A DNA stretch of 39,187 nt from positions 1 to 39,187 of the forward strand of contig JAJRZC010000275.1 in NCBI GenBank assembly GCA_024275435.1. The letters are read 5' to 3'. The stretch is from Alphaproteobacteria bacterium. GTDB taxonomy: Bacteria; Pseudomonadota; Alphaproteobacteria; Rhizobiales; Hyphomicrobiaceae. This document shows positions 1 to 9,485 of this stretch, in pieces (the stretch's first letter is position 1; every line of letters starts with the position of its first letter). Under the pieces are notes generated by a model. That model made no database searches, was not told the origin of the DNA, and saw only the letters and a program-made list of their open reading frames with translations. The position numbers and the translations under genes were made by a program.

Positions 1-490
1 CAGCAAGATTGATGGCTGCATGCGGTGGTGTTTTTAAAATCAACAGCTGAGCGCTGGCGCATAACAGGATGTAGCGTATCCGTTGATAACGATTGGGCAG
101 AGGGCGCTCCAAGTGCGCATCAATGATTTCGTCCAGAACAGGTTTTAATCGCAAAACCGTTGCGGCAATCAGGCGCGTAAGACCCTTGTCCGCACCGCTT
201 AGCGCCAAGCCGACATCACTTTCCAAGGCTTTGGAGCGCGCTTCGTCGAAGGCACGACCATTTCCGAGAACATCGAAGATAATTTTTTGTGCAAGTTCGC
301 GAGGCTCCAAGCCTGGAAGGCGGTTATTTGATACCATGGGTGAGAGTTGTTTAGCGCCGACTCTTTGTTGGATCTTTTTAGATTTTCCAGTGTGTTTCTT
401 TTTTCCACTGGCGGGCCTGTCGGTCCAATTCTTTTTTGGGGGTGTGGGGTTTGAGTTGCGCGTGCTATTGCCCGATTTATTACTGTTCAA
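1..490 (-). CDS. rsmB: 16S rRNA m5C967 methyltransferase RsmB, N-terminal part (runs off the left edge)
   Basis: The minus-strand reading frame is open to the window edge. It encodes a NusB-like RNA-binding domain, the N-terminal half of RsmB (Sun). Visible stretches include LPGLEPRELAQKIIFDVLGN, ADKGLTRLIAATVLR and LERPLPNRYQRI, the usual alphaproteobacterial RsmB pattern. The SAM-binding methyltransferase half lies outside the window. The start is inferred. No in-frame ATG precedes the conserved region except one just before it (codon at 337-339). A TTG at 488-490 has AAGGTGAG placed 6 nt upstream, and it would give a roughly 50-residue basic, disordered N-terminal extension like those of other alphaproteobacterial RsmB proteins. 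It lies 41 nt downstream of htpX in the same direction, so co-transcription is likely. The family methylates C967 of 16S rRNA. Confidence 0.85.
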   Translation of the reverse strand, partial: MNSNKSGNSTRNSNPTPPKKNWTDRPASGKKKHTGKSKKIQQRVGAKQLSPMVSNNRLPGLEPRELAQKIIFDVLGNGRAFDEARSKALESDVGLALSGADKGLTRLIAATVLRLKPVLDEIIDAHLERPLPNRYQRIRYILLCASAQLLILKTPPHAAINLA

Positions 491-531
491 GAATTTCTCA
501 CCTTCAAAGAACCACGCAGAACCATAATCGT

Positions 532-1536
532 TTAACTCCAGGGACCGCGTTGCTTGCGGTCTTTTGCTCTGCGTGACCATGGCCCTTGATGGCGGGAATC
601 AGCGGTGTGCTGTTGCCCGACACTGCCCAGCCGGTCTGTGTCGATCGCAAGTTGGTTATCTCGCGATTCTATTCCTGCCTCACGTGCAAGTTTGGTTAGT
701 TCGGCAATACGGTTTTCTACATTAGGGTGGGTTGAAAACCAATTGTCTACACCGCGACCGTTTAGCGGGTTGATGATGAACATGTGAGCGGCGGCGGGAA
801 TGGCCTCCGCATTTTCGTTTATGATGCTTCGCGCTTTAGTATGGATCTTTTGTAGCGCAGAAGCCAGCCACAGAGGGTTTCCGCAAATTTGCGACCCGAG
901 TCGATCGGCTTGATACTCTCGGGAACGGCTAATGGCCATCTGAACCAGCATGGCGGCCAAAGGAGCCAGAATGATAACTGCCAACGACCCGATCCAGCCC
1001 AAACCTCCGTCACGCTGTGATCTCTGTCCGCCAAACAACATGGAGAACTGAAGATATTGAGCGAGCATGGAAATGGCGCCGCCAATGGTTGCAGCGACCG
1101 TCATGGTCAGAGTATCTCGGTTTTTGATGTGGGCCAGTTCATGGGCTATGACACCGGCGAGTTCTTCTTGGGATAATGTTTCTAAAAGCCCCTGCGAAGA
1201 GGCAATGGCTGCATGCTCGGGGTTTCGGCCCGTTGCGAAAGCGTTGGGTTGAGCTGAGGGCAGGATGTAGACCTTTGGCATGGGGAGGCCTGCCCTTTTT
1301 GCCAACTGGGCGACCAGTTCGTAATATTTTGGTGCCGTTTGAGCATTTACTTCCCGGCCTCGAAACATTTTGATTACGAGGGTGTCAGAGTTCCAAAGGC
1401 TTAAAATATTCGTCACCAAGGCTATTCCAAAGGCGATGAGCATACCTGTTTGACCAGCAACCACCGCGCCCATGGCCACGAAAATGCCTGTTAGCACAAC
1501 CAGCAGCAGCGCAGTCTTGGCGTAATTTAGTGGCAT
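532..1536 (-). CDS. htpX: Membrane zinc metalloprotease HtpX (M48B)
   Basis: A 334-residue protein of the HtpX family, which degrades damaged or misfolded membrane proteins at the inner membrane. Two membrane segments lie near the N terminus (about residues 7-25 and 30-47). The zinc-binding HELAH motif is at 132-136 and the third ligand is Glu207 in SREYQADRLG. Two more hydrophobic stretches (about 145-165 and 182-203) flank the region between them. The C-terminal 40 residues are polar and variable, as in rhizobial HtpX. The ATG start is followed immediately by the first membrane helix. It is the upstream partner of rsmB, an association common in Hyphomicrobiales, and is divergent from the DUF1674 gene. 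Confidence 0.95.
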   Translation of the reverse strand: MPLNYAKTALLLVVLTGIFVAMGAVVAGQTGMLIAFGIALVTNILSLWNSDTLVIKMFRGREVNAQTAPKYYELVAQLAKRAGLPMPKVYILPSAQPNAFATGRNPEHAAIASSQGLLETLSQEELAGVIAHELAHIKNRDTLTMTVAATIGGAISMLAQYLQFSMLFGGQRSQRDGGLGWIGSLAVIILAPLAAMLVQMAISRSREYQADRLGSQICGNPLWLASALQKIHTKARSIINENAEAIPAAAHMFIINPLNGRGVDNWFSTHPNVENRIAELTKLAREAGIESRDNQLAIDTDRLGSVGQQHTADSRHQGPWSRRAKDRKQRGPWS

Positions 1537-1659
1537 ATCGTTCCTCCCGGGCCTTTGATAGATACAGGTATTCTCGCTGATCGTTTATATGTGGCGTGCC
1601 TGCTGCCGTTTCCAGAACCCCACTTGATCATTGTGAGACAGAAAAAGGACAAGGAAGAA

Positions 1660-1965
1660 TTGAGCGATATATCTAAGGGACCGAATACAAGTAAACAGGA
1701 AGATACAGGAGCTTCTGGCCTTGATCGCAAGAGGCGAAGTCTTGATCCGCGAAATTCTCTCCCAGAGCCCAAAGATCATAGTGCAATGAAGATAGAACCA
1801 AAGCGTAAGATTTCTGCAGCAGCAAGGCGAGCCCTGGAAGAAGCGGAAACACGCAGAAAAAATCAGGTGGAAAAAGAAGCACAAACCGAGATTAACGGAC
1901 GCAAAGGTCCTGATCCCACGCGATACGGAGATTGGGAAAAGGACGGGATCATCTCGGACTTCTAG
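1660..1965 (+). CDS. DUF1674 / SDHAF4-like succinate dehydrogenase assembly factor
   Basis: The C terminus carries the DUF1674 signature, NGRKGPDPTRYGDWEKDG ending in SDF. The family is the bacterial counterpart of SDHAF4 (Sdh8), which binds flavinylated SdhA and helps assemble complex II. The rest is a short, charged, probably disordered helix-rich protein. The start is uncertain. A TTG at 1660 has AAGGA motifs upstream and gives 101 residues. The only in-frame ATG is at 1786 and gives 59 residues, closer to the usual family size but with no clear ribosome-binding site. The frame stays open upstream to 1555. It is divergent from htpX. The family call rests on the C-terminal motif; the role is by homology. 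Confidence 0.8.
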   Translation: MSDISKGPNTSKQEDTGASGLDRKRRSLDPRNSLPEPKDHSAMKIEPKRKISAAARRALEEAETRRKNQVEKEAQTEINGRKGPDPTRYGDWEKDGIISDF

Positions 1966-2474
1966 CGGGCTTACGGTTAAACGAGCAAAGGATTTCCTGA
2001 GTGATGGTTCGAATTGAAACACCTTGAGAGGTTTTGGGCGTCTCAAAAAGAGAAAAACAAGTGTCCGATATTGGGATTTGCCCCAAGTTGGGACAGGGCA
2101 AATTTCGGCAATGGTTAAGACGGGAAATTAGTTGGCATCGTGACAATGCGCCTGACAAGCACCTATCAAATATAGATCAAGATTGCCATGTTTCTATACT
2201 TTGGTTTACCTACATACCGGAATGGAAGCCTACAGAATTATTGCTTATTTGAATTCAATATTGCCGTTAACTAAGATTAACTGAGCCTATGCTGCGTTGC
2301 GGGCAAGGTTTCTATTTTATTCTCATTCTGATCAAATTCAGTTCTTTTCATTAGGATTTTGTTTACCTGTTCTGCGTGTTCCCGGCTTCCTAATTGTTTG
2401 AGGGAGCAAATGGGCACTGCCTTTGCACATTCCCTGGTCAACAAGTTTTAATTGATGTCGGGGAGACACATACT
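1966..2474. other. 509-bp intergenic region upstream of the TadG-like gene
   Basis: No convincing gene. A 72-codon open frame at 2034-2252 has no recognisable motif. Two structures stand out. One is an 8-bp inverted repeat, ATTTGCCC/GGGCAAAT (2076-2083 and 2096-2103, 12-nt loop), with no T-tract after it. The other is a TTAA-N6-TTAAC dyad at 2267-2281, close to a CtrA-type site. Confidence 0.5.
2267..2281 (+). promoter_or_regulatory. Possible CtrA-like half-site pair upstream of the TadG-like gene
   Basis: TTAA-N6-TTAAC, also a 5-bp dyad GTTAA/TTAAC, about 190 nt before the inferred start. CtrA full sites are normally TTAA-N7-TTAAC, so the spacing is one base short. Pilus and surface genes are frequent CtrA targets in alphaproteobacteria, which is the only contextual support. 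Confidence 0.2.
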
Positions 2475-3686
2475 ATGGTTGCCGGTTTTGGAAAACTTTG
2501 GTCGGCTTTCACGAAGAATAAACAGGGCTCGATCGCCATCATGTTCGGCCTGTTCTTCATGTCATTCCTTTTTGCTACAGGAATGGGGGTTGATTACGCC
2601 CGCATGACACATATGCGCGCCAAAGTAGCGGCGGCCGTTGATGCTGCCGCTCTGGGTGGTGGACGGGCTCTTATTGATGGTCGGCTTACCGATAGCGAAA
2701 TTGAAGACATCACAAAAGAGCACTTCGATACCTATCTCAATAATCTTGATGGCATGTTTGGTACGGTTGCGACTCCGGTTGTTACTGTGGATCGTACTGC
2801 GGGCACCGTTAATGTCGACGTTACGGCGACTGTCCCTATGACATTCTCGAAAATTGCGGGTTTCTCGGATATGGAAATCCCTGTTGGTACCATGAGCAAG
2901 TTTGACCAACGCGATGTGGAACTGGGCATGGCGCTGGATGTCACCGGTTCCATGGGCGGATCGAAAATTGCTGACCTTCGCAACGCTGCAAATGATCTTG
3001 TGGACATCCTGCTTCCTGATGGCGGCACAACGAACTCCATTCGTATCGGCCTTGCTCCCTATGCCACGAGTGTTAATGCAGGATCGTTTGCTTCAACTGT
3101 CACTGGCGTTTCCGGGGCGAACAACTGCGTATTCGAGCGCGGTGGTTCTGATGCTGTCACTGATGCGCAACCAACTGGCAGCAATACCCTGGGCTATAGC
3201 TCTTCCACTTGGTGCCCTTCCGCGGTGGTACAACCCATTACGGACAACAAGTCTTCTTTGAAAACGGCTATATCGACCTACAATGCAAGCGGCTGGACTG
3301 CCGGTCATCTGGGTCTTGCCTGGGCATGGTATCTGATTTCACCGAACTGGAGTTCGATTTGGCCTTCGGCGAGCGACCCTGTTTCTTATAGCGATACGGA
3401 AACAATCAAGGCTGTGGTGTTAATGACTGACGGCGCGTTCAACACTTGGTATGTGGGTTCTAATGGAAATTCTTCGGTGCAGGCTGCCAATCTGTGCACG
3501 CAAATGAAGAGCAAGGGTGTGATTGTTTATTCCGTTGCTTTTTCTGCCGGTTCGAGTGCGCAAACGCTTCTGCAAGGCTGCGCCTCTTCGCCGAACACAT
3601 ACTTCACGGCTTCAAATGGATCTGAATTGCGCGCTGCCTTCCAGCAGATTGCCATGAACCTCAACAAGCTTCGTCTGACGAAGTAA
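2475..3686 (+). CDS. TadG-like pilus-assembly / von Willebrand factor A protein
   Basis: A 403-residue protein with a Tad/Flp-type N-terminal segment. This has a short basic cytoplasmic stretch, then NKQGSIAIMFGLFF leading into a single membrane helix (about 19-38), followed by the AAVDAAALGGGR stretch seen in TadE/TadG and DUF2134 proteins. The remainder is exported. From about residue 150 it is a von Willebrand A domain with a MIDAS-type DVTGSM at 155-160 and a later MTDGAFN. I placed the start at 2475 because GGGGAGA lies 8 nt upstream; the frame is open 27 codons further. No other tad/cpa genes are nearby, so it is an orphan. Such proteins are usually annotated as pilus assembly; a surface adhesion or metal-dependent binding role is an inference. 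Confidence 0.85.
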   Translation: MVAGFGKLWSAFTKNKQGSIAIMFGLFFMSFLFATGMGVDYARMTHMRAKVAAAVDAAALGGGRALIDGRLTDSEIEDITKEHFDTYLNNLDGMFGTVATPVVTVDRTAGTVNVDVTATVPMTFSKIAGFSDMEIPVGTMSKFDQRDVELGMALDVTGSMGGSKIADLRNAANDLVDILLPDGGTTNSIRIGLAPYATSVNAGSFASTVTGVSGANNCVFERGGSDAVTDAQPTGSNTLGYSSSTWCPSAVVQPITDNKSSLKTAISTYNASGWTAGHLGLAWAWYLISPNWSSIWPSASDPVSYSDTETIKAVVLMTDGAFNTWYVGSNGNSSVQAANLCTQMKSKGVIVYSVAFSAGSSAQTLLQGCASSPNTYFTASNGSELRAAFQQIAMNLNKLRLTK

Positions 3687-3772
3687 TCTCTGTGTGTCGT
3701 CTTTCTTCACATGATTTCTTCAAAGCTTGAGGGCCGAGCAATACTGAAATCTTTTTGCTGGGTTCTTTGTTT

Positions 3773-3802
3773 CACGCCGCGCAAGATTGGTTGCGCGGCG
3801 TG
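3773..3802 (+). terminator. Perfect 12-bp hairpin between the convergent tadG-like gene and acs
   Basis: CACGCCGCGCAA / TTGCGCGGCGTG with a 6-nt loop (gattgg). It is followed on the plus strand by CTTTGATAG and on the minus strand by an A-rich sequence, so the U-tract is weak on both sides. Its position between two convergent stops suggests a shared terminator or 3' stabilising hairpin. Confidence 0.6.
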
Positions 3803-3867
3803 CTTTGATAGCTTGTAAAGGGCAACACATTTCTATGTGAGTGAAGCGCTCGCTGCCCTTCGCTGGA

Positions 3868-5811
3868 TCAGGCTTTTTTGTTTTGACGGTTATCAATGAG
3901 ATCCTGGACCACGGCGGGATCAGCCAAAGTTGTTATATCTCCCAGGTTCTCGAAGTCATCTTCGGCAATCTTGCGCAGGATCCGGCGCATGATTTTTCCT
4001 GATCGAGTTTTGGGTAGGCCCGGGGCAAACTGAATATGTTCCGGAGCCGCAAATGGACCGATTTCAGAGCGGATTCCTTTAACCAGATCGGCTTTCAGTT
4101 CGTCGCTACCTTCCACCCCTTCCGTTGGCGTGACATAGCAATAGATCCCCTGCCCCTTGATGTCGTGAGGAAAGCCGACCACTGCGGCTTCCGAGATGGC
4201 AGGATGGGCAACAAGGGCGCTTTCGATTTCGGCTGTGCCCATGCGATGACCGGAAACGTTTAGTACATCATCGACACGCCCCGTGATCCAGTAGTCTCCA
4301 TCTTCATCTCGGCGGGCTCCATCGCCGGTGAAATAAGTGCCCTTGAAGGTGGAGAAGTACGTCTTTACGAAGCGGGCATGGTTACGAAACAGGGTGCGCA
4401 TCTGTCCCGGCCAGCTGTCAATGATCGCCAGATTTCCAGTTGCTGCCCCTTCGAGGACATTGCCTTCACCATCGAAGATCGCGGGCTCGATACCGAAGAA
4501 TGGGCGCGTTGCAGAACCGGGCTTTAAGGCCATGGCTCCAGGAAGAGGGGAGATTAAAATTCCACCGGTTTCAGTTTGCCACCAGGTGTCGACGATTGGG
4601 CAACGGCCTCCTCCGACGACATTGTAGTACCATTCCCAGGCCTCGGGGTTGATGGGCTCTCCTACGGAGGCCAAAAGCTTAAGCGAAGAACGGTCGGTGC
4701 GATTGACGTAGTCATTGCCGGCACCCATGAGGGAACGAATGGCGGTAGGTGCTGTATAGAATGTGTTGACCTGCCATTTGTCTACGACACTCCAGAACCG
4801 CGACTTGGTGGGATAATTGGGAACGCCCTCGAACATTAAGGTTGTTGCGCCGTTGGCAAGCGGTCCATAGACGATGTAGCTGTGGCCCGTGACCCAGCCG
4901 ACGTCGGCCGTACACCAGTAGATATCGCCATCGTGATAATCGAAGATGTATTGATGGGTGAGCGAGGTGTAGACCATATAGCCACCGGTGGTATGCACGA
5001 CGCCTTTGGGCGTTCCGGTGGAGCCGGACGTATAGAGAATAAATAGCGGGTCTTCGGCGTGCATTTCCTCTGGTGGGCAATCAGGGGAAACAGTTACCTG
5101 CTCCTCGTGCAACCACAAATCGCGGCCCTCGGTCCAAGATACTGCGTTTCCTGTGCGACGTACGACGAGCACCTTCATGTCGCCCTTGTGGTTGGCGAGT
5201 GCATCATCGGTAAAACGTTTCAGCGGAATTGTTTTGCCGCCTCGAATACCCTCATCGGCGGTTATTATAAAAGCGGAATCCGCGTCCTTGATCCGGCTCG
5301 CAAGACTTTCGGCTGAAAAGCCAGCGAATACCACCGAGTGCACGGCTCCTATGCGCGCGCAGGCCAACATGGCATAAGCTGCTTCGGGAATCATCGGGAG
5401 GTAAATTGTTACACGGTCGCCCTTTTTTACACCGTGTGCCTTCATGACATTGGCTAACTTGCAAACACGCTGATGTAGCTGGCGGTAGGTGATTTGTTCA
5501 TCGTCGGTGGGGTCATCGCCTTCCCAAATAATGGCGGTCTGATCAGCACGTGTGGCCAAGTGACGGTCGATGCAGTTGTAGGAAGCATTGAGGGTGCCGT
5601 CTTCATACCAGCGGATGAAGACATTGCTTGGATCAAAGGATGTGTTTTTGACTTTAGTATAAGGCTTGATCCAGTCGAGGCGCTTTCCCATCTCACCCCA
5701 GAACCCTTGAGGGTCAGAGCGGGAACGCTCGTAAAGCTCGTTATATTTAGCGCTATCTATCCACGCGCGTTCGGCCCACTCAGGTGTGACCGCGTGCACT
5801 TTATCCGACAT
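3868..5811 (-). CDS. acs: AMP-forming acetyl-CoA synthetase
   Basis: A 647-residue ligase that converts acetate, ATP and CoA to acetyl-CoA via acetyl-AMP in the cytosol. It has the ANL-family P-loop [11 protein letters not shown] at 260-270, the DTWWQTETG acetate-pocket motif, the hinge region ending [15 protein letters not shown], and the catalytic lysine in SGKIMRR (Lys606). That lysine is the site regulated by acetylation in the family, though no Pat/CobB-type gene is in the window. The length matches the family exactly. The ATG is preceded by GAGGGAAA at good spacing. It is convergent with the TadG-like gene. The next gene on the same strand is 151 nt upstream, so it probably has its own promoter. 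Confidence 0.97.
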   Translation of the reverse strand: MSDKVHAVTPEWAERAWIDSAKYNELYERSRSDPQGFWGEMGKRLDWIKPYTKVKNTSFDPSNVFIRWYEDGTLNASYNCIDRHLATRADQTAIIWEGDDPTDDEQITYRQLHQRVCKLANVMKAHGVKKGDRVTIYLPMIPEAAYAMLACARIGAVHSVVFAGFSAESLASRIKDADSAFIITADEGIRGGKTIPLKRFTDDALANHKGDMKVLVVRRTGNAVSWTEGRDLWLHEEQVTVSPDCPPEEMHAEDPLFILYTSGSTGTPKGVVHTTGGYMVYTSLTHQYIFDYHDGDIYWCTADVGWVTGHSYIVYGPLANGATTLMFEGVPNYPTKSRFWSVVDKWQVNTFYTAPTAIRSLMGAGNDYVNRTDRSSLKLLASVGEPINPEAWEWYYNVVGGGRCPIVDTWWQTETGGILISPLPGAMALKPGSATRPFFGIEPAIFDGEGNVLEGAATGNLAIIDSWPGQMRTLFRNHARFVKTYFSTFKGTYFTGDGARRDEDGDYWITGRVDDVLNVSGHRMGTAEIESALVAHPAISEAAVVGFPHDIKGQGIYCYVTPTEGVEGSDELKADLVKGIRSEIGPFAAPEHIQFAPGLPKTRSGKIMRRILRKIAEDDFENLGDITTLADPAVVQDLIDNRQNKKA

Positions 5812-5962
5812 TAGGCTTTCCCTCTGTACTCAATAGGTTATTTTTCATTGTTTCAGACCATTATGGTTGGTCCCGGTTCCGGCGACAAGTCGTTTTGGCC
5901 CTTTATCGCAGTCTTGCGGGTGCTGTTTGCGATAGGAGTTAAGTTTTTTTGGAGTCAGAAAG

Positions 5963-6388
5963 TTAAACACCAAAAAAGCCGATTATGGCACCTTGAATTA
6001 ACAGAACTGCGAGCCAGTGACCGCCATCAATTAATGATAGTCTGAGTGGGCGGCCCTGATAGGCGTGATTGACGAACATCGTAGTCATAACAAAACCCAG
6101 CCAGATGAAAAAGCCGGAGATTAAGCCGTTCCAAAGCGTAACTTGACCCATTCCCAAATGGCCGATGATGCCTGACAGCGTGAAAGCAATGACGAGCAGC
6201 ATGAGGAATGTGACGGGAAGTTGCCATTGAACACCGGCAATCTTAGGGGTTTTCTCTATTTCTTCTTGGGTCACACCGGTTGCTGACATCCATGGGCGCG
6301 CCAGAAATGCATACCAGAGACCACCGAAGACAAAGCTCGCTATGGCGGCAACGAGCACCGCGAGGTCGTTCTGTCCGGCAAAATCCAT
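5963..6388 (-). CDS. DUF1761 four-helix membrane protein
   Basis: A 141-residue protein with four predicted membrane helices (about 8-28, 55-78, 82-103 and 120-140). The pattern ASFVFGGLWYAFLARPWM near the N terminus, GHLGMG in the middle and NHAYQGRPLRLSLIDGGHWL near the C terminus fits DUF1761. The family has no established function. It lies between acs and the EVE-domain gene, all on the minus strand, with more than 100 nt on each side, so an operon is not evident. Confidence 0.8.
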   Translation of the reverse strand: MDFAGQNDLAVLVAAIASFVFGGLWYAFLARPWMSATGVTQEEIEKTPKIAGVQWQLPVTFLMLLVIAFTLSGIIGHLGMGQVTLWNGLISGFFIWLGFVMTTMFVNHAYQGRPLRLSLIDGGHWLAVLLIQGAIIGFFGV

Positions 6389-6505
6389 GTTAGCCTCCGA
6401 TGATGGCTGTTTTGTTCAGCCTTGTACTTGGTTTGGATGCTGGTGTTGCGACTAACTGTCTGTGCAAGGTCAGTATCATGTTCCAAAGAAAGTCTTCTCG
6501 ACTTC

Positions 6506-7069
6506 TCAGCGTTTGTCCGGGGTGAGCTTTGTTTTTCTGGCAACTGCCTTTTTTACCGCTTTTTTGGGTTTTGTTGGCTGGGCTTTTTTCGGTTCTGCCG
6601 GATTGGCCTTGGAAGGTTTGCTCAGTGTTGCCTTACCCGCCTTCAAGGCTTTCAAATCCAGACCACCCATTTTGCAAACCAGAGCCCAATGTTTGGGAGG
6701 TACGGGTTGAACCGATAATCTCATTGAGGTGACAAGAGGCATGGTTGCCAAGGCTTCAGTTGCTTTCACTTCGGCCAAGGAAACAGGCCGCGGCATGTCG
6801 GCCACGGCTCTGATGTCAACACATTCCCAACGCTCATCATCGGTTGTGGAATCCGGATGTGCCAAGGCGCATACTTCACATATTCCGACGATTTCCTTGC
6901 CCTCGTTGGAATGATAGAAAAAACCCAAATCTCCCAACTTCATTTCACGCATGTTGTTGCGGGCCAGGTAGTTGCGAACGCCGTCCCATTCCTCACCGCG
7001 CTTGCCTTTACGTTTCAGGTCATCCCATGAGAATTTGAACGGTTCGGATTTGAAAAGCCAGTATTGCAT
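6506..7069 (-). CDS. EVE-domain protein with a C-terminal lysine-rich tail
   Basis: Residues 1 to about 137 form an EVE domain (PUA/YTH-like fold). It starts MQYWLFKSEPFKFSWDDL and continues with WDGVRNYLARNNMREM, LGDLGFFYHSNEGKEIVGI and a closing RLSVQPVPPKHWALV. EVE domains are thought to bind modified bases in nucleic acid. EVE proteins are usually about 140 residues, but this one continues for roughly 50 more with about 15 lysines among Ala and Pro (for example AEPKKAQPTKPKKAVKKAVA). The tail resembles histone H1 or HU-type tails and presumably binds nucleic acid nonspecifically. It sits 35 nt downstream of gpsA, in a neighbourhood (gpsA-tsaD) where an EVE gene is common in Hyphomicrobiales. 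The function is unproven. Confidence 0.88.
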   Translation of the reverse strand: MQYWLFKSEPFKFSWDDLKRKGKRGEEWDGVRNYLARNNMREMKLGDLGFFYHSNEGKEIVGICEVCALAHPDSTTDDERWECVDIRAVADMPRPVSLAEVKATEALATMPLVTSMRLSVQPVPPKHWALVCKMGGLDLKALKAGKATLSKPSKANPAEPKKAQPTKPKKAVKKAVARKTKLTPDKR

Positions 7070-7104
7070 ATTTCTTTCGTTCTTTTGTCGCTGATGGAAT
7101 GTTC

Positions 7105-8109
7105 TTAGTCTTCGGCCTTCATGGGCCGGTCAAGCAGGTCCGTTATGGCCTCATCGACCCCCATTGCTCCAGAGGTAATATCGAAAACTGCTTTGCAGAT
7201 GGGCATATCAACATTGTGTTTATCACCAAGCGATATGACGGCCTTGGCTGTAAATACGCCCTCGGTGACCGCGCGGCGTTCGCCAAGTGTTTGCTCCAGA
7301 CTTTGGCCCTGACCCAGCGCGCGTCCCAGCGACATATTGCGTGAGGTGGGGCTGCCGCAAGTCAATATCAGATCACCCAGTCCGGCAAGGCCGTTCAATG
7401 TCTCAGGTTTTGCCCCCATTTTGTTGCCAAGGCGCGCCATTTCAGAAAACCCTCGTGCCACAAGGGCAGCGTGGGCACTGGCACCCAATTCCTTGCCATC
7501 AACAATGCCCGCAGCGATAGCCAGAACATTCTTTATGGCACCGCCGAGCTGAACGCCGATCATGTCTTGCGACCAGTATATACGAAACCTCCGGTAGCCC
7601 AGCCCCTCGGCGAGAGAACGACCCAGCTCTTCGTTCCTGCACGCCAAGCTGACTGCTGCGGGAAGACCGCGAGCGACATCGGCTGCAAAGCTTGGGCCTG
7701 AGAGAATCGCCAGGCGCGCCTGGGGAAGGGTATCGGCCAGTACAGTGGAAAGCATACGGCCGGTTGCCTGTTCGATGCCCTTGGCGCAAATCACAACTGG
7801 CTTGCCCTCGGATATATGAGATGCAACCTGCTTTGTGACTTCTCTGATGCTTTGTGTTGGAGACACCAACAATACCACATCGGCGCTAGCAACATCTTGA
7901 AGTTTTCCGGTGGCTTGAATTGTCGGGTGCAAATCAACGCCGGGCAAGTAATTTCGATTGATGTGATGATCGTTGATTTCTTGAACAGTCTCGATCTCAT
8001 AAGCCCAAAGCGTCACGGATTTACCCGACAAGGCCATAGTCTGAGCAAGGGCGGTTCCCCAGGCACCGCCGCCAATTATTCCCACATGTTGGACGTGTAA
8101 ATCCGTCAT
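7105..8109 (-). CDS. gpsA: Glycerol-3-phosphate dehydrogenase [NAD(P)+]
   Basis: Reduces dihydroxyacetone phosphate to sn-glycerol 3-phosphate for phospholipid synthesis. The N-terminal Rossmann motif GGGAWGTA is at about 13-20. The downstream ILSGPSFAADVARGLP and GAIKNVLAIAAGI (family catalytic Lys) are conserved. The length of 334 residues is normal. I used the ATG at 8107-8109; the frame is open nine codons further to a TTG at 8136, but the ATG leaves the usual short lead before the Rossmann strand. It is 52 nt downstream of tsaD, the standard tsaD-gpsA pairing. The YCII-domain gene often found next to gpsA in relatives is absent. Confidence 0.95.
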   Translation of the reverse strand: MTDLHVQHVGIIGGGAWGTALAQTMALSGKSVTLWAYEIETVQEINDHHINRNYLPGVDLHPTIQATGKLQDVASADVVLLVSPTQSIREVTKQVASHISEGKPVVICAKGIEQATGRMLSTVLADTLPQARLAILSGPSFAADVARGLPAAVSLACRNEELGRSLAEGLGYRRFRIYWSQDMIGVQLGGAIKNVLAIAAGIVDGKELGASAHAALVARGFSEMARLGNKMGAKPETLNGLAGLGDLILTCGSPTSRNMSLGRALGQGQSLEQTLGERRAVTEGVFTAKAVISLGDKHNVDMPICKAVFDITSGAMGVDEAITDLLDRPMKAED

Positions 8110-8161
8110 TCCAGCCTGCTTTTTCACTTTGATCAAGCTCTAAACACTCTCGCTATTCCTA

Positions 8162-9277
8162 TCAGGCCTTGACCCCAGCACCAATGGCTGCGGGTGCATT
8201 TTGATCAAGTGGCCAACGTGGACGGGCCGGAGCTGCCAAGTCATCGTTTAACCCGAGCGCAAAACGTTGTGCTCCAGCCCAAGCGATCATGGCCGCGTTA
8301 TCGCCGCATAGAGAGATTGGAGGAGCGTGAAGTGTGAACCCCCGACTTTGGGCCAATTCTTCAAGAGAGCCGCGTAACTTTTGGTTTGCCGCCACGCCAC
8401 CGGCGATGACAAATATTTTGCCAGTTATTTCCAGGCGCTCTTTCATCAGATCTTCGTAAATTTCAAAGGCGCGCATACATCTATCCTGGACACTTTCGAC
8501 AACTGCGGCTTGAAAGCTGGCGCAAAGGTCCTGGATATCGGTTTCCGTGAGGGGGGCGATTTCAGTTGCCCGTTGACGCACGGCTGTTTTCAAGCCGGCA
8601 AAAGAGAAGTGAGGTTGCTGACGGCCGCGCATGGGTCGTGGCAGTTTGAAGCGAGCAGGATCGCCATGCAAAGCCTGAGTTTCGACGGCGGGACCACCTG
8701 GCTGCGGTAATCCTAAAAGCTTGGCGGTTTTGTCGAAGGCTTCTCCAAGCGCATCGTCGATGGTTGTGCCGATGCGGGTGTAGTTGTCAACATCATGTAC
8801 GAGCAGAAGCTGGGTGTGACCACCTGAAGCGAGCAGCAAGAGATAGGGAGGCTTGATACCCTGTGTCAGCCCGACTGTTAAAGCGTGGGCTTCCAGGTGA
8901 TTTACAGCAATGAAGGGGAGGTTCTTTGAAAGAGCGATGGCCTTTGCACTCATCAGGCCCACAATCAAGCCGCCGATCAACCCTGGGCCCGCTGCGGCGG
9001 ACACGCAGCTTAAATCATCAAGAGTGATACCGGCCTCTTTCAAGGCCACGCTTATCAAGTCATCAAGGCATTCGACGTGAGCACGCGCGGCAATTTCGGG
9101 GACGACCCCCCCATAGGGCAGATGGTCATTCCACTGGGAACGCACGATGTTAGACAATATCTTTCCGGTTCCGTCAGGCTCGCGCAAAATGACAGCAGCG
9201 GCTGTTTCATCGCAACTTGTCTCTATACCGAGAGAAAGAAGCGGAGGGCCTTTCGGGGACTGGGATACACTTGGCAT
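8162..9277 (-). CDS. tsaD: tRNA N6-threonylcarbamoyladenosine transferase TsaD
   Basis: Transfers the threonylcarbamoyl group to A37 of ANN-decoding tRNAs, working with TsaB, TsaE and TsaC, none of which are in this window. It is 371 residues with the Kae1/TsaD signatures: [13 protein letters not shown] at the N terminus, the metal-binding HLEAH (His127 and His131), [10 protein letters not shown], and the C-terminal [14 protein letters not shown] and [14 protein letters not shown]. It is divergent from hemC across 208 bp, an arrangement widespread in alphaproteobacteria, and probably in one transcript with gpsA. Confidence 0.97.
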   Translation of the reverse strand: MPSVSQSPKGPPLLSLGIETSCDETAAAVILREPDGTGKILSNIVRSQWNDHLPYGGVVPEIAARAHVECLDDLISVALKEAGITLDDLSCVSAAAGPGLIGGLIVGLMSAKAIALSKNLPFIAVNHLEAHALTVGLTQGIKPPYLLLLASGGHTQLLLVHDVDNYTRIGTTIDDALGEAFDKTAKLLGLPQPGGPAVETQALHGDPARFKLPRPMRGRQQPHFSFAGLKTAVRQRATEIAPLTETDIQDLCASFQAAVVESVQDRCMRAFEIYEDLMKERLEITGKIFVIAGGVAANQKLRGSLEELAQSRGFTLHAPPISLCGDNAAMIAWAGAQRFALGLNDDLAAPARPRWPLDQNAPAAIGAGVKA

Positions 9278-9485
9278 TTGTGTTCTTCATCTAGCGTTCT
9301 AACTCCAACCCTCCGTATCCGAAGTGTCGCCGCCAGAAAACCAGCTACATTTTCATCTGGGTTCTGGCTCAAAGATGCTTGACGTGTTCCACCTAAGAAT
9401 CAAGCGTTTGACCCGGAACACTGACAAGGGCATTAATGGCCGCTAAGCTGCTGGGATAGCCCGGGTAACATTCAAGGACCAAGGC

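Noticed and set aside
2076-2103. Hairpin ATTTGCCC/GGGCAAAT as a terminator of the DUF1674 gene
   Set aside because: Loop of 12 nt, no T-tract, and more than 100 nt after the stop; kept only as a note in the intergenic entry.
2034-2252. 72-codon open frame between the DUF1674 and TadG-like genes
   Set aside because: No ribosome-binding site, no motif, and it contains the inverted repeat at 2076-2103.
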